This document shows, in pieces, positions 16,190 to 24,167 of a DNA stretch of 40,947 nt (position 1 is the stretch's first letter; each line of letters opens with the position of its first letter). Both the position numbers and the translations under genes were made by a program. Origin of the DNA: TMED109 sp015660425 (GTDB lineage: Bacteria > Pseudomonadota > Alphaproteobacteria > TMED109); assembly GCA_029936295.1 (NCBI GenBank), contig JAPYTH010000016.1:1-40947 (forward strand), read 5' to 3'. The notes under the pieces are model-generated. The model worked only from the letters and a program-made list of their open reading frames with translations. It was not told the DNA's origin and made no database searches.

Positions 16190-17020
16190 TTATACTTTAG
16201 GTGAGCCTATAACTTTAATTTTTTTAATTCTTCTCATGTCAGATTCCATAATTTTAAAAATTAAACCATTAGCGTGCTTAATTAATTTACCTACTTCAGG
16301 TACGCTTTTCTCAAAATAAAAAATTAAACCACCTAACGTATCTACATCTATTGATGGATCTATCAATTTACAATTATAATATTTTTCTAGCTCAGCTATA
16401 GGTATTCTAGCATCAACTATTATTGAATTGTCTACCTTATCAGGTACAATAAGATTATAATTTGTGTCGTGTTCATCTTCGATTTCACCTGTAATTTCTT
16501 CTAACAGGTCTTCTATAGTTATTAAACCATCAGTTCCTCCATGTTCATCAACAACTATAGACAAATGAACTTTAGTGTTTCTCATTTCTTGAAATAAATC
16601 AGATATAGGCGTAGACGGAGTAGAAATGATTACTTTTCTTATAACATTTTGTATAATAAAAGTTTTTTCGGCATGCCAATAAGCAAGGATATCCTTAACA
16701 TGCACCATTCCAATAATTTCATCTAAAGTTCCTTTATATACTGGTAACCTGGAATGAGCAGCCCTTCTAAAAACAGAAATGCATTTTTTTAAAGTAATTG
16801 TTTCTGGTATAGCCACTATATCCACCCTAGGCACCATAGCCTCTGCAACTTCAATTGAAGAAAAACCTATAACATTATCAAGCATCACTCTTTCAGAGTA
16901 AGACAACCCTGCCTTTTTTCCTAACGACCTAACTTCACCCCTCGTACTTTCTAAATCTATTTTTTTATTATTTTTTCTTATAAATAATTTATTAAAAGCA
17001 CTAAATTTATTAGCAATCAT
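16190..17020 (-). CDS. CorC/HlyC-family CBS-domain protein
   Basis: This 276-residue cytosolic protein is of the CorC/TlyC type, proposed to act in magnesium/cobalt efflux or membrane integrity; despite the hemolysin name there is no sign of toxin function. It starts with a short basic region, then AMVPRVDIVAIP, two CBS domains (about 65-120 and 128-185, the second with DEHGGTDGLITIEDLLEEI) and the CorC_HlyC C-terminal domain (about 200-276, DTLGGLIF). The ATG at 17020 follows GAGGAA about 7 bases upstream. It sits between ybeY and lnt as in many proteobacteria. Confidence 0.93.
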   Translation of the reverse strand: MIANKFSAFNKLFIRKNNKKIDLESTRGEVRSLGKKAGLSYSERVMLDNVIGFSSIEVAEAMVPRVDIVAIPETITLKKCISVFRRAAHSRLPVYKGTLDEIIGMVHVKDILAYWHAEKTFIIQNVIRKVIISTPSTPISDLFQEMRNTKVHLSIVVDEHGGTDGLITIEDLLEEITGEIEDEHDTNYNLIVPDKVDNSIIVDARIPIAELEKYYNCKLIDPSIDVDTLGGLIFYFEKSVPEVGKLIKHANGLIFKIMESDMRRIKKIKVIGSPKV

Positions 17021-17036
17021 TTATTATTCCTCATAA

Positions 17037-17540
17037 CTAATTATATTCAATATAAGGGTCTTTTATTCCGACCTTAGCTAAAATTATTTTTTCATAATTC
17101 ATCATTATTTTTTCACCTCTTTTATGAAGATGGTCATAGCCACACAGATGTAAAACCCCATGAACAATTAAATGAATCATATGATCTATAAAAGAAATAT
17201 TTCTACCTATAGCTTCTCGTTTTATCTCTCCATAAGAAAGAAGAATATCTCCTAAATGTATAAGTTTTTTATTTAAAGATAAATTTTTATTATTAGGAAA
17301 AGCTAGGACATTTGTTGTTCTATCTTTGTTACGCCACTTCTTATTTAAAGATCTCATCTCTTTATCATTGGTTAATCTTATGGTGAGTTCAGAATTTAAC
17401 ATTTTGCATTTTTTTAAAGCAATATTAATAGCTTCATATGAAAGTCCATAAGCCATTAACTTATTCCATTTTTTATTAACCAAATCAAAATTTACAATTA
17501 TTTTATCTTGGTGTGTCAATAGACTTTTCAACCCTTTCAT
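17037..17540 (-). CDS. ybeY: Endoribonuclease YbeY (rRNA maturation)
   Basis: YbeY is a zinc-dependent endoribonuclease for 16S rRNA 3'-end maturation and ribosome quality control. The 167-residue frame carries the zinc motif at His127, His131 and His137 (HGVLHLCGYDH) and the upstream TTNVLAFP and GDILLSY segments. The ATG at 17540 overlaps the end of phoH by 38 bases and has no clear ribosome binding site. A TTG at 17519 would shorten the overlap to 17 bases and still keep the conserved IIVNFDLVNKKW region, so the start is uncertain. The 3' end is firm. Confidence 0.95.
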   Translation of the reverse strand: MKGLKSLLTHQDKIIVNFDLVNKKWNKLMAYGLSYEAINIALKKCKMLNSELTIRLTNDKEMRSLNKKWRNKDRTTNVLAFPNNKNLSLNKKLIHLGDILLSYGEIKREAIGRNISFIDHMIHLIVHGVLHLCGYDHLHKRGEKIMMNYEKIILAKVGIKDPYIEYN

Positions 17541-18489
17541 AAGCTTTTACAATTTTTTGAACTAAAGGATGTCTTACTACATCTTGATCATTAAAATATA
17601 TTTGAGAAACTTTCTCATTTATAAAATTAGTTACCTTTAAGGCCTCTGATAGACCAGAAGTAACATTATTTGGTAGATCTATTTGAGTAATATCCCCAGT
17701 AATTACCATTCTTGAATTAAAACCTAAGCGAGTAAGAAACATTTTCATTTGCATTTTGCTAGTATTCTGTGCTTCATCTAAAATAATATAAGCATTTGAT
17801 AAAGTTCTTCCTCGCATAAAAGCCAGAGGAGCAATTTCTATAACACCAGCTTCCATATATTTTTCTATCTTTTTAAAGGATAATACATCTTCAAGCGCAT
17901 CATAAAGTGGCCTTAAATATGGATCAACTTTATCTTTTAAATCCCCTGGCAAAAATCCTAGTTTTTCACCTGCTTCAACTGCAGGACGAGACAAAATTAT
18001 CTTTGAAACCTCCTCTTTTTCCAACAATTCTACTGCATGTGCAACTGGTAAATATGTTTTACCAGTACCGGCCGGACCCACTCCAAACGTTAATTCTGAA
18101 ATATTTAATGCATGAATATATTGGTTTTGCGTATGAGTTCTAGCTCGGACTGTTTTTTTCACTGTTCGAATAAGCGTAATATCAGCTTCCGTTTTATTTA
18201 AAAAATTATTTTCTACACTATTCATTCTAATACTAGCATCTACTTCCTCAAAACCAATGTCAAAACCTTTCTTAAGCTGCCCATATAAGTCATTTAGAAC
18301 ATTCTTAGCTAAATGTACTTTATCACCAGAAATAGAAACATTTTTTCCTCTTCCATGCAAATTAACCTTTAATAAAGACTCTATTCTACGTAAATTTTTA
18401 TCAAACTGGCCAAATAAATCAGGAATTAGTTCTTCGCTGTTAAAAGAAATTACTATATTTTTGTCTCGGGTATTTTGTGTGTCCTTCAA
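17503..18489 (-). CDS. PhoH-like ATPase (YbeZ type)
   Basis: This 328-residue PhoH-family protein is a cytosolic P-loop ATPase that works with YbeY in RNA metabolism. It has an N-terminal KH-like region (about 20-80), Walker A GPAGTGKT (about 137-144), SRPAVEAGEKLGFLPGDL and Walker B IILDEAQN (about 235), then TGDITQIDLP. The TTG at 18489 is supported by GGAG 7 bases upstream and interlocks with the miaB stop (TTGA), which suggests translational coupling. The miaB-phoH-ybeY order is widely conserved. Confidence 0.95.
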   Translation of the reverse strand: MKDTQNTRDKNIVISFNSEELIPDLFGQFDKNLRRIESLLKVNLHGRGKNVSISGDKVHLAKNVLNDLYGQLKKGFDIGFEEVDASIRMNSVENNFLNKTEADITLIRTVKKTVRARTHTQNQYIHALNISELTFGVGPAGTGKTYLPVAHAVELLEKEEVSKIILSRPAVEAGEKLGFLPGDLKDKVDPYLRPLYDALEDVLSFKKIEKYMEAGVIEIAPLAFMRGRTLSNAYIILDEAQNTSKMQMKMFLTRLGFNSRMVITGDITQIDLPNNVTSGLSEALKVTNFINEKVSQIYFNDQDVVRHPLVQKIVKAYERVEKSIDTPR

Positions 18490-19832
18490 TTATTAGCTCC
18501 AGCTAATAATTGAATAGAGTCTCCTTTTAGACTATTTTTATCCGCTGCTAATACTTTTGTTTTTAATATATCTCCTATTTGATATTGACCTTCTAATATA
18601 TGGACGGCCTGCATATATGGGCTTTTTCCAACTAATTGCTTATCTTTTCTTCTTCTTTCTATTAAAACATCCAAACTTTTACCAATAAAAGTGCTATTAA
18701 AGTCTAATTGTTGTGTATTCAAAATTTCTTGTAAAGCAGAAAGCCGCACTTTCTTTATAACTTCAGAGACATGTTCTGTCATAATGGAGCCTGGAGTCCC
18801 AGGCCTTCTAGAGTATTTAAAAGAATATGCTTGTGAATAATTTACCTTTTCTACTAATTTTAAAGTGTTTTCAAATGCCTGGTCTGTTTCTCCAGGAAAG
18901 CCTACTATAAAATCCGAAGAAAATGCTATATCAGGTCGAGTATGTCGTAATTTTTCAATTATATGCAAATACTCTAGTGAACTATATTTTCTATTCATAG
19001 CTTTTAGCACTTTATCATCTCCAGATTGAACAGGAAGGTGTAAATATGGCATTAAAACTGCTACTTCTCCATGTGCTTTTATCAAACCATCAGTCATATC
19101 TGCAGGATGAGATGTCATATAACGAATTCTTTTTATGCTTTCTAAATTAGCAATCTCCATAATAAGTTTATCTAATGAATAAGTTTTATTATTATATTCA
19201 CCATGATAAGAATTTACATTTTGCCCTAATAAACAAATTTCTTTTGCTCCATGTTTAATTAAATTTTTAGCTTCTAAAATTATATCATTTACGGGCCTGG
19301 AATACTCAGCTCCTCTCGTATAAGGAACAACACAAAAACTACAAAACTTATCACACCCTTCTTGAATACTTAAAAATGCAACTGAATTATTATTAATTCT
19401 TGCCTTTTGTAATTCATCAAATTTATTTTCAATTGGAAAGTCTGTATCTACTATTCTTCTTGATGTATTTGATATTGTATTTAATAATTCTGGAAGACGA
19501 TGATATGTTTGGGGGCCAACAACAATATCAACCATTGGTTGTCGAATAATAATTTCTTTACCCTCAGCCTGAGCAACACACCCAGCGACAACAATATTTA
19601 ATTTTTTTCCTTTTTTATCTGAATTAATTTTATGAGGGACTATTCTTCCTAACTCTGAATATATTTTTTCTGCAGCTTTTTCTCTTATATGACATGTGTT
19701 TAAAATCACTAAATCGGCATCATCGTAATTATTTGTTGTTGTATAACCATGAGGTTGCATTAACTCATACATTCTTTCTGAGTCATAGACATTCATCTGA
19801 CACCCAAACGTTTTAATATAAATTTTTTTCAT
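18486..19832 (-). CDS. miaB: tRNA-2-methylthio-N6-dimethylallyladenosine synthase
   Basis: MiaB is a radical-SAM enzyme that adds the 2-methylthio group to isopentenyl-A37 of tRNAs. The 448-residue product has the N-terminal UPF0004 domain with Cys11, Cys47 and Cys85 for the auxiliary iron-sulfur cluster, the radical-SAM motif CxxxCxxC at Cys160, Cys164 and Cys167 (GCDKFCSFCVVPYTRG), and a C-terminal TRAM domain (about 375-440). The ATG at 19832 begins MKKIYIKTFGCQMN, the expected N-terminus. It overlaps phoH by 3 bases. Confidence 0.98.
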   Translation of the reverse strand: MKKIYIKTFGCQMNVYDSERMYELMQPHGYTTTNNYDDADLVILNTCHIREKAAEKIYSELGRIVPHKINSDKKGKKLNIVVAGCVAQAEGKEIIIRQPMVDIVVGPQTYHRLPELLNTISNTSRRIVDTDFPIENKFDELQKARINNNSVAFLSIQEGCDKFCSFCVVPYTRGAEYSRPVNDIILEAKNLIKHGAKEICLLGQNVNSYHGEYNNKTYSLDKLIMEIANLESIKRIRYMTSHPADMTDGLIKAHGEVAVLMPYLHLPVQSGDDKVLKAMNRKYSSLEYLHIIEKLRHTRPDIAFSSDFIVGFPGETDQAFENTLKLVEKVNYSQAYSFKYSRRPGTPGSIMTEHVSEVIKKVRLSALQEILNTQQLDFNSTFIGKSLDVLIERRRKDKQLVGKSPYMQAVHILEGQYQIGDILKTKVLAADKNSLKGDSIQLLAGANN

Positions 19833-19886
19833 ACCAAATTAACAAACCTTAAAATTTAAAAAAAGACTTTAACAAAATTTATTAAA

Positions 19887-20732
19887 TCATCCAATTGCTT
19901 CAAATATGGATTCCTTATAATTCAATGATCTAGGTCTTCCAGATAGGGCTAAACCCAGACCATGAGAAACTTGCAGCCACGCTAATTTTGATAAGGTTTT
20001 TCTATCATATGTGTTTTCTAGAGGTTGATGGGCTATCACTAAAATATTCACACTATTTAAAGTTAAAATATTCCACATATGCTTCATTAAGCCCATGTTA
20101 CCCCACCAAGATATAAATGGCCTTTCACTTCTTGACATAGGTAAACCATTAACCCCTTTATAACAAATAGTAACTGCTTGTATTAAGTAATTTTCAGAAT
20201 TTTCTATTTTATTTTCTGCAATAGAGAATAAAGAGGACTTAAATTTTAATACCCTATTCCCATCTGAAGAAGTGCCTTCAGGGAACAAAACAAGCCTTTT
20301 ACCTTTCAATAAAATATTATTAATCTCTGCTTTTTGTTCAGCTGCTTTTATAGACCTTCGCTCTACAAAAAAAGTATCTTGCAGTCTAGCTAAAAAGCCA
20401 AATAATGGCCATTTAGCAATTTCTGATTTAGCTATAAAACTTATATTAGTTAAAGAGGATAAAATAGAAATATCTGTCCAAGATGCATGGTTTGAAATCA
20501 ATAAACCCGGCTTCTCTGTATGAATATTTCCTACTAAATGAATCTTAAAATTCAAAATTTTTAAAAAACCTATATGAAAATACCTTGGAATACTTTTGCA
20601 TATTTTAATATTTAAAGCCCTAAATATAATAAAAGTAATTAATGATAATAAAAGCCAAACTAACAATAATAATAGTCTAGTTAAACGCCTTAAATAAATG
20701 AAAAAATATTGTAAAAAAATTAATATTTTCAC
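19887..20732 (-). CDS. Lysophospholipid/lyso-ornithine-lipid acyltransferase (PlsC/OlsA-like)
   Basis: This 281-residue 1-acyl-glycerol-3-phosphate acyltransferase-family protein is probably an inner-membrane enzyme. Residues 8-38 are strongly hydrophobic. The acyltransferase signature is at His82 and Asp87 (NHASWTD), with a second block FPEGT at 150-154. The GTG start at 20732 overlaps the stop of the preceding olsB-like gene (GTGA), so the two are translationally coupled. In ornithine lipid synthesis OlsB makes lyso-ornithine lipid and OlsA, a PlsC homologue, adds the second acyl chain; the coupling supports an OlsA role, though ordinary phosphatidic acid synthesis remains possible. Confidence 0.88.
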   Translation of the reverse strand: MKILIFLQYFFIYLRRLTRLLLLLVWLLLSLITFIIFRALNIKICKSIPRYFHIGFLKILNFKIHLVGNIHTEKPGLLISNHASWTDISILSSLTNISFIAKSEIAKWPLFGFLARLQDTFFVERRSIKAAEQKAEINNILLKGKRLVLFPEGTSSDGNRVLKFKSSLFSIAENKIENSENYLIQAVTICYKGVNGLPMSRSERPFISWWGNMGLMKHMWNILTLNSVNILVIAHQPLENTYDRKTLSKLAWLQVSHGLGLALSGRPRSLNYKESIFEAIG

Positions 20733-21550
20733 AATATACTTATATCCGATTTATCTAATTCATAATGTGATCTGTATCTTCGGGTAACTTGCTCTGTTTT
20801 AAGAACTATAACTATATCGGTTGTTCCAAATTGTTTATCTAAAACCGCCCCCTCACCAATATAAGCACCTACTCTTAAGTAGCCCTTAACTAATGGAGGA
20901 ATTGAACGTCTAGCCTCTTTTATATTAATCACTTCTTTAGATAACAAATTCATATTTATATATCTCTCAGGGAGAGCCACAGGTCTAATTTCTTTTGGTG
21001 CCAGATGATAATGGTGTAAATAAGATAGAGGCAGTTTAATTAATTTTTGAGAAACTTCTGGGAAACTAGCACAACCAAACATAATCTTTATGTCATAAAA
21101 AAATACATAGTTAGCTATCCCTCTCCATAATAACTGCATAGTTTGACCATTTCTATATTGTAAATCTACACAAGAACGACCTAATTCTAATATTTCTCCA
21201 GGAAAATTTAATAAACCCTTAATATCATATTCCTCAGAAGAATAAAAACCTTCATTATTTAGGGCTTGGCTTTTTCTATTTAAGCGATAGGTTCCAACTA
21301 CTTTATCTATAATTTTATTTTTTGAATGATCTAAAACCAATAAATGGTCCCAATATTCATCAAAGCGATCATAGTCTCTTTTGGCATTTAACATTTTATT
21401 ATTAGGTTTAGCAGACATTTCATCATAAAAAACTTTGTATCTTAAAGCCTGTGCCGCATCTATTTCTTCACTATTTTCCGCTAAACGCACTTCTAGATTG
21501 CCTGAATGAACAGGTTCAATCGTTTTAAAAAATTCTTCTGCTGCAGCCAT
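20729..21550 (-). CDS. olsB: OlsB-like GNAT N-acyltransferase
   Basis: This 273-residue protein matches the OlsB/hemolysin-like acyltransferase family, which transfers a 3-hydroxyacyl chain from acyl carrier protein to the alpha-amino group of ornithine. Visible family segments are LEVRLAENSEEIDAAQALRY at the N-terminus, DEYWDHLLVLD, VVGTYRL, ILELGRSCV, FGCASFPEV and PPLVKGYLRVGAYIGEGAVLD near residue 220. The ATG at 21550 follows AGGA about 6 bases upstream. It lies between fur and the plsC-like gene. Ornithine lipids are phosphate-free, so a role in phosphate sparing is plausible but inferred. Confidence 0.85.
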   Translation of the reverse strand: MAAAEEFFKTIEPVHSGNLEVRLAENSEEIDAAQALRYKVFYDEMSAKPNNKMLNAKRDYDRFDEYWDHLLVLDHSKNKIIDKVVGTYRLNRKSQALNNEGFYSSEEYDIKGLLNFPGEILELGRSCVDLQYRNGQTMQLLWRGIANYVFFYDIKIMFGCASFPEVSQKLIKLPLSYLHHYHLAPKEIRPVALPERYINMNLLSKEVINIKEARRSIPPLVKGYLRVGAYIGEGAVLDKQFGTTDIVIVLKTEQVTRRYRSHYELDKSDISIL

Positions 21551-21592
21551 AATAAATCCTAGTAACTTAAAACATAATAGAATATAAGTATA

Positions 21593-22018
21593 TTAACTTA
21601 TATTACAATTTAATTTTTTTTTTCCATATAATTCAAGTCTATGTCCCGTTAATTCATAGCCAAGTTCTTTAGCAACTTTATACTGTAATTTCTCTATTTC
21701 ATTGTTTACAAATTCTATTACGGCTCCTGTTTCTATATCAATTAAATGATCATGATGTTCATTACTAAATATTTCATATCGAGATCTTCCATCACCAAAA
21801 TCTCTGACTACAATTATATTTGTGTCTTCAAATAATTTCATTGTTCTATAAACTGTTGCCATACTTATTTTAGAATCTATTTTTGAAGATCTTTTATAAA
21901 CCATATTTGCATCAGGATGGTCATCAGATTTAGATAATATCTTTGCAATAACTCTTCTTTGATGAGTTAACTTAATGCCTTTAGAGGTACACATAATTTC
22001 TATTGTAGAAGTTGCCAT
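21593..22018 (-). CDS. fur: Fur-family transcriptional regulator
   Basis: This 141-residue ferric-uptake-type regulator (Fur, or the manganese-responsive Mur variant of alphaproteobacteria) has a winged-helix DNA-binding half (KLTHQRRVIAKIL, ATVYRTMKLFED) and a metal-binding half with HHDHLIDIETGAVIEF and HRLELYG. The CxxC structural zinc pair of E. coli Fur is absent, as is usual in the alpha group. The ATG at 22018 follows GGA about 8 bases upstream. A 7-1-7 inverted repeat sits 12 bases before the start codon and suggests autoregulation. Whether it senses iron or manganese cannot be told here. Confidence 0.93.
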   Translation of the reverse strand: MATSTIEIMCTSKGIKLTHQRRVIAKILSKSDDHPDANMVYKRSSKIDSKISMATVYRTMKLFEDTNIIVVRDFGDGRSRYEIFSNEHHDHLIDIETGAVIEFVNNEIEKLQYKVAKELGYELTGHRLELYGKKKLNCNIS

Positions 22019-22029
22019 ATTAATATTCC

Positions 22030-22044
22030 AATTCTAATAGAATT
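22030..22044. promoter_or_regulatory. 7-1-7 inverted repeat upstream of fur, candidate Fur-family operator
   Basis: AATTCTA and TAGAATT flank a single A, a perfect 7-1-7 inverted repeat, the geometry of PerR/Fur boxes. It lies between the predicted fur transcription start (near 22050) and the fur ribosome binding site, and also upstream of the divergent tusA-like gene. Operator function is inference. Confidence 0.45.
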
Positions 22045-22056
22045 ATTGTTCTTTTT

Positions 22057-22085
22057 ATTATAATACAATACCTTATATTTATCAT
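22057..22085 (-). promoter_or_regulatory. Predicted promoter of fur
   Basis: The minus strand reads ATGATA (22085-22080), 17 bases and TATAAT (22062-22057). The -10 lies in a 10-bp AT palindrome that also contains TATAAT on the plus strand, but no good plus-strand -35 box goes with it. Confidence 0.4.
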
Positions 22086-22126
22086 TAAATTTAATAAAAG
22101 TATAAAAAAAAAAATAGGTACTTGAT

Positions 22127-22360
22127 ATGAATAAAAACAGTATTAAAGAAATTGACCTTTTGGATGAGATTTGCCCTATGACATTTGTAAAAACCAAACT
22201 TGCAATTGAAAAAATTAAAGCAGGAGAAAGAATAAAAGTAATATATAATAGTCAAGAAGCTAAAACTAATGTACCTAAATCTTTAAACGAACTAAACCAT
22301 AAAATCATAACAATCAAAGATATAAATAAAGAAATATTCTATATTATTGTTGAAAAATAA
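22127..22360 (+). CDS. TusA-family sulfurtransferase-like protein
   Basis: A 77-residue protein of the TusA/SirA fold. The sulfur-carrying cysteine is Cys16 in the ICPMTFVKTKLAIEKIKAGE segment, where the Cys-Pro pair and the following helix are the family signature. It probably relays sulfur for tRNA thiolation or another sulfur transfer pathway. The ATG at 22127 has AGG 8 bases upstream. It diverges from fur and ends one base before the convergent rimI stop, with no terminator between. Gene-level identity within the family is uncertain. Confidence 0.85.
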   Translation: MNKNSIKEIDLLDEICPMTFVKTKLAIEKIKAGERIKVIYNSQEAKTNVPKSLNELNHKIITIKDINKEIFYIIVEK

Positions 22361-22361
22361 T

Positions 22362-22838
22362 TTACCTTAATAAAAATTGCATAACTACTGCATCTATTCT
22401 TTGTCCTGCATTATCTCCATTACAAATTAAATAATAGTTCTTACGTTGAGCAATTTTTTTAAACCCAAATTTTTTATAAAATTTAATCGCATTAGTATTA
22501 ATTACTGCAACATCTAAAACAAAATTTCCCTCAAAATCTGAGTTGCTCATAATATAATGTAGCAAATTTTTACCTATTTTTTTTCTTTGATATTGACTTT
22601 TAACTGCTATTGTAATGATTTCAGAAAACTCTTCATTAAAGCTTACTACCGCAAAACCAATTATTTTATTCTTAGAAAGAGAGTAAAATATACTTGACCT
22701 ATTATTTATTAAATCAATGAAGTCCTGTGGTCCCCAATTTCTAAAATTAAATTTATTAAAAGCTGAAAAATAAATACTCACTAATTTATTTATAATTTCT
22801 TCATCAATTGTTTTTAAAATATAGATATTATTTGTCAT
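22362..22838 (-). CDS. rimI: Ribosomal protein alanine N-acetyltransferase-like GNAT
   Basis: This 158-residue GNAT acetyltransferase is assigned to RimI because its ATG directly follows the tsaB stop codon, the common tsaB-rimI pairing. Motif A is seen at about residues 88-105 (SQYQRKKIGKNLLHYIM), with VAVINTNAIKFYKKFGFKK downstream. RimI acetylates the N-terminal Ala of S18. The C-terminus is longer than in E. coli RimI. Specificity is inferred from context. Confidence 0.85.
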   Translation of the reverse strand: MTNNIYILKTIDEEIINKLVSIYFSAFNKFNFRNWGPQDFIDLINNRSSIFYSLSKNKIIGFAVVSFNEEFSEIITIAVKSQYQRKKIGKNLLHYIMSNSDFEGNFVLDVAVINTNAIKFYKKFGFKKIAQRKNYYLICNGDNAGQRIDAVVMQFLLR

Positions 22839-23516
22839 TTATTTTACGATCGGAGTATTTTTCCATAAAGATGGCTTCTTTGCATTTACCTCTCTAAGAT
22901 ATTTTGGGTTTGGCTCAATATAATGATTACTTATTATTGCTTCCTTAGCTAATAAAAATAAACTTTCAGGCGAAGGGCTGTCTATATTATACATTTCTCC
23001 TTGAAAATTAAGACTCTTAGCTATTAATTCAACATCATTGCCTGCTAAAACAATATCATTAATTGAAACTGGCAATTCAATTTTTTCATTAATGTTTATT
23101 ATTGTGGGAGCCACAATAGACTTATTAGTTTGATTAAACCACTCAATATAATAAAAGTCAGGCGAAGCCTTAATAATAGAACAAATATATTTATTGTTAC
23201 TATTTAAAAAACTTCTACTTAACGCTTCTAAAGAAGATAAACCCGCAATTTGAGTATTATTAGAAATTGAGAACCCTTTAATTGTAGATAAAGAAACTCT
23301 TATTCCATTAAAATTACCAGGGCCAACTGTGGAAAATAAAAGATCTAAGGAATGCAAATCAAAATTCATTTCATTAATAATATTTTGCAAATTCTTAAAT
23401 AAGACCCCAGCACGGTCTCTTTTAACTGGAGTTTTGATTTTATAATATATCTTATTACTATCAGCTAATAATATAATTAGGTGATTTAAAGAAAGATCTA
23501 AAGCCATAAAATTCAA
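22839..23516 (-). CDS. tsaB: tRNA threonylcarbamoyladenosine biosynthesis protein TsaB
   Basis: TsaB is the non-catalytic partner of TsaD in forming t6A37 of ANN-decoding tRNAs. The protein has MALDLSLNH near the N-terminus (ASKHA fold) and the family motif TVGPGNFNGIRVSLSTIKGF (about residues 63-82). Start choice: GAGGA at 23523-23528 is only 1-2 bases from an ATG at 23522 but 7-8 bases from the in-frame TTG at 23516, so TTG is preferred; an ATG at 23507 would be too far. It is adjacent to rimI and diverges from the VanX-type gene. Confidence 0.9.
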   Translation of the reverse strand: MNFMALDLSLNHLIILLADSNKIYYKIKTPVKRDRAGVLFKNLQNIINEMNFDLHSLDLLFSTVGPGNFNGIRVSLSTIKGFSISNNTQIAGLSSLEALSRSFLNSNNKYICSIIKASPDFYYIEWFNQTNKSIVAPTIININEKIELPVSINDIVLAGNDVELIAKSLNFQGEMYNIDSPSPESLFLLAKEAIISNHYIEPNPKYLREVNAKKPSLWKNTPIVK

Positions 23517-23533
23517 ACACATGTCCTCAATAA

Positions 23534-23562
23534 TTTACTTAATAAATTTATATCTATATAAT
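23534..23562 (+). promoter_or_regulatory. Predicted promoter of the dipeptidase gene pair
   Basis: TTTACT (23534-23539), a 17-base spacer and a perfect TATAAT (23557-23562) precede the VanX-type gene by about 40 bases. The expected transcription start is near 23569. Confidence 0.5.
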
Positions 23563-23601
23563 CTGTTATAGTCTTCTTTATAAATTATAAAAAGGGAAAG
23601 T

Positions 23602-24156
23602 ATGAAACTAATTGAAATTACAGAAGACAAATATGATGTAAATATAGAACTCTTGTATGCAAAAAATAATAACTTTACAGGAAATAAAATATATCTAAAA
23701 AGTAAATGTTATCTTCATGAAGATGCATTACCAAAACTATTATCAGCTATTTTCTTAGCTAAAACCTTAGGTTATAAATTTAAAATTTATGATACTTTTA
23801 GACCAAAAGAGGCTCAAGAAATTTTATGGAATTTTTGTCCAAATAAAAATTTTATTACCCCTCCCTATATAGGCTCTCCCCATTCCCGAGGTATAGCCAT
23901 TGATTTAACTTTAATGAAAAATGATAAAATTCTTAATATGGGAACAAGCTTTGATCATTTATACAAAGAATCATATCATGGCAATACTACCATATCAGTC
24001 ACTGCTCAAAAAAATAGAATCATCCTTCTAGGAATAATGACAACATCTGGTTGGGATTTTTATAAAAATGAATGGTGGCACTATCAATTACATAATAGCA
24101 AACAATGGCCATTAATTAGCGATAAAGAATTACAAACAAATATAATGGCTAAATAA
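23602..24156 (+). CDS. D-alanyl-D-alanine dipeptidase (VanX/DdpX family)
   Basis: A 184-residue zinc dipeptidase of peptidase family M15D that splits D-Ala-D-Ala. All key residues are present: Arg67 in DTFRP, zinc ligands His94 and Asp101 in SPHSRGIAIDLT, catalytic Glu157 and zinc ligand His160 in EWWH. There is no signal peptide, so it should act in the cytosol, more likely in peptidoglycan recycling or nutrient use than in glycopeptide resistance; no vanHA-type ligase or dehydrogenase lies nearby. The ATG at 23602 follows AAGGGAAAG. It precedes a deacetylase-like gene by 11 bases, so the two probably form an operon. Confidence 0.9.
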   Translation: MKLIEITEDKYDVNIELLYAKNNNFTGNKIYLKSKCYLHEDALPKLLSAIFLAKTLGYKFKIYDTFRPKEAQEILWNFCPNKNFITPPYIGSPHSRGIAIDLTLMKNDKILNMGTSFDHLYKESYHGNTTISVTAQKNRIILLGIMTTSGWDFYKNEWWHYQLHNSKQWPLISDKELQTNIMAK

Positions 24157-24167
24157 AGAAGATTATT

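Noticed and set aside
16190..17020. Hemolysin annotation for the CBS-domain protein
   Set aside because: Domain order is that of CorC/HlyC cytosolic proteins; there is no signal peptide or pore-forming segment.
22000..22197. Minus-strand open frame of 65 codons spanning the fur/tusA gap
   Set aside because: It covers the intergenic region and is antisense to the tusA-like gene; translation is low-complexity with no support.
23602..24156. Vancomycin resistance cluster because of the VanX-like gene
   Set aside because: No vanH, vanA/B-type ligase or vanRS genes are nearby and the host appears Gram-negative; recycling or nutrition is more likely.
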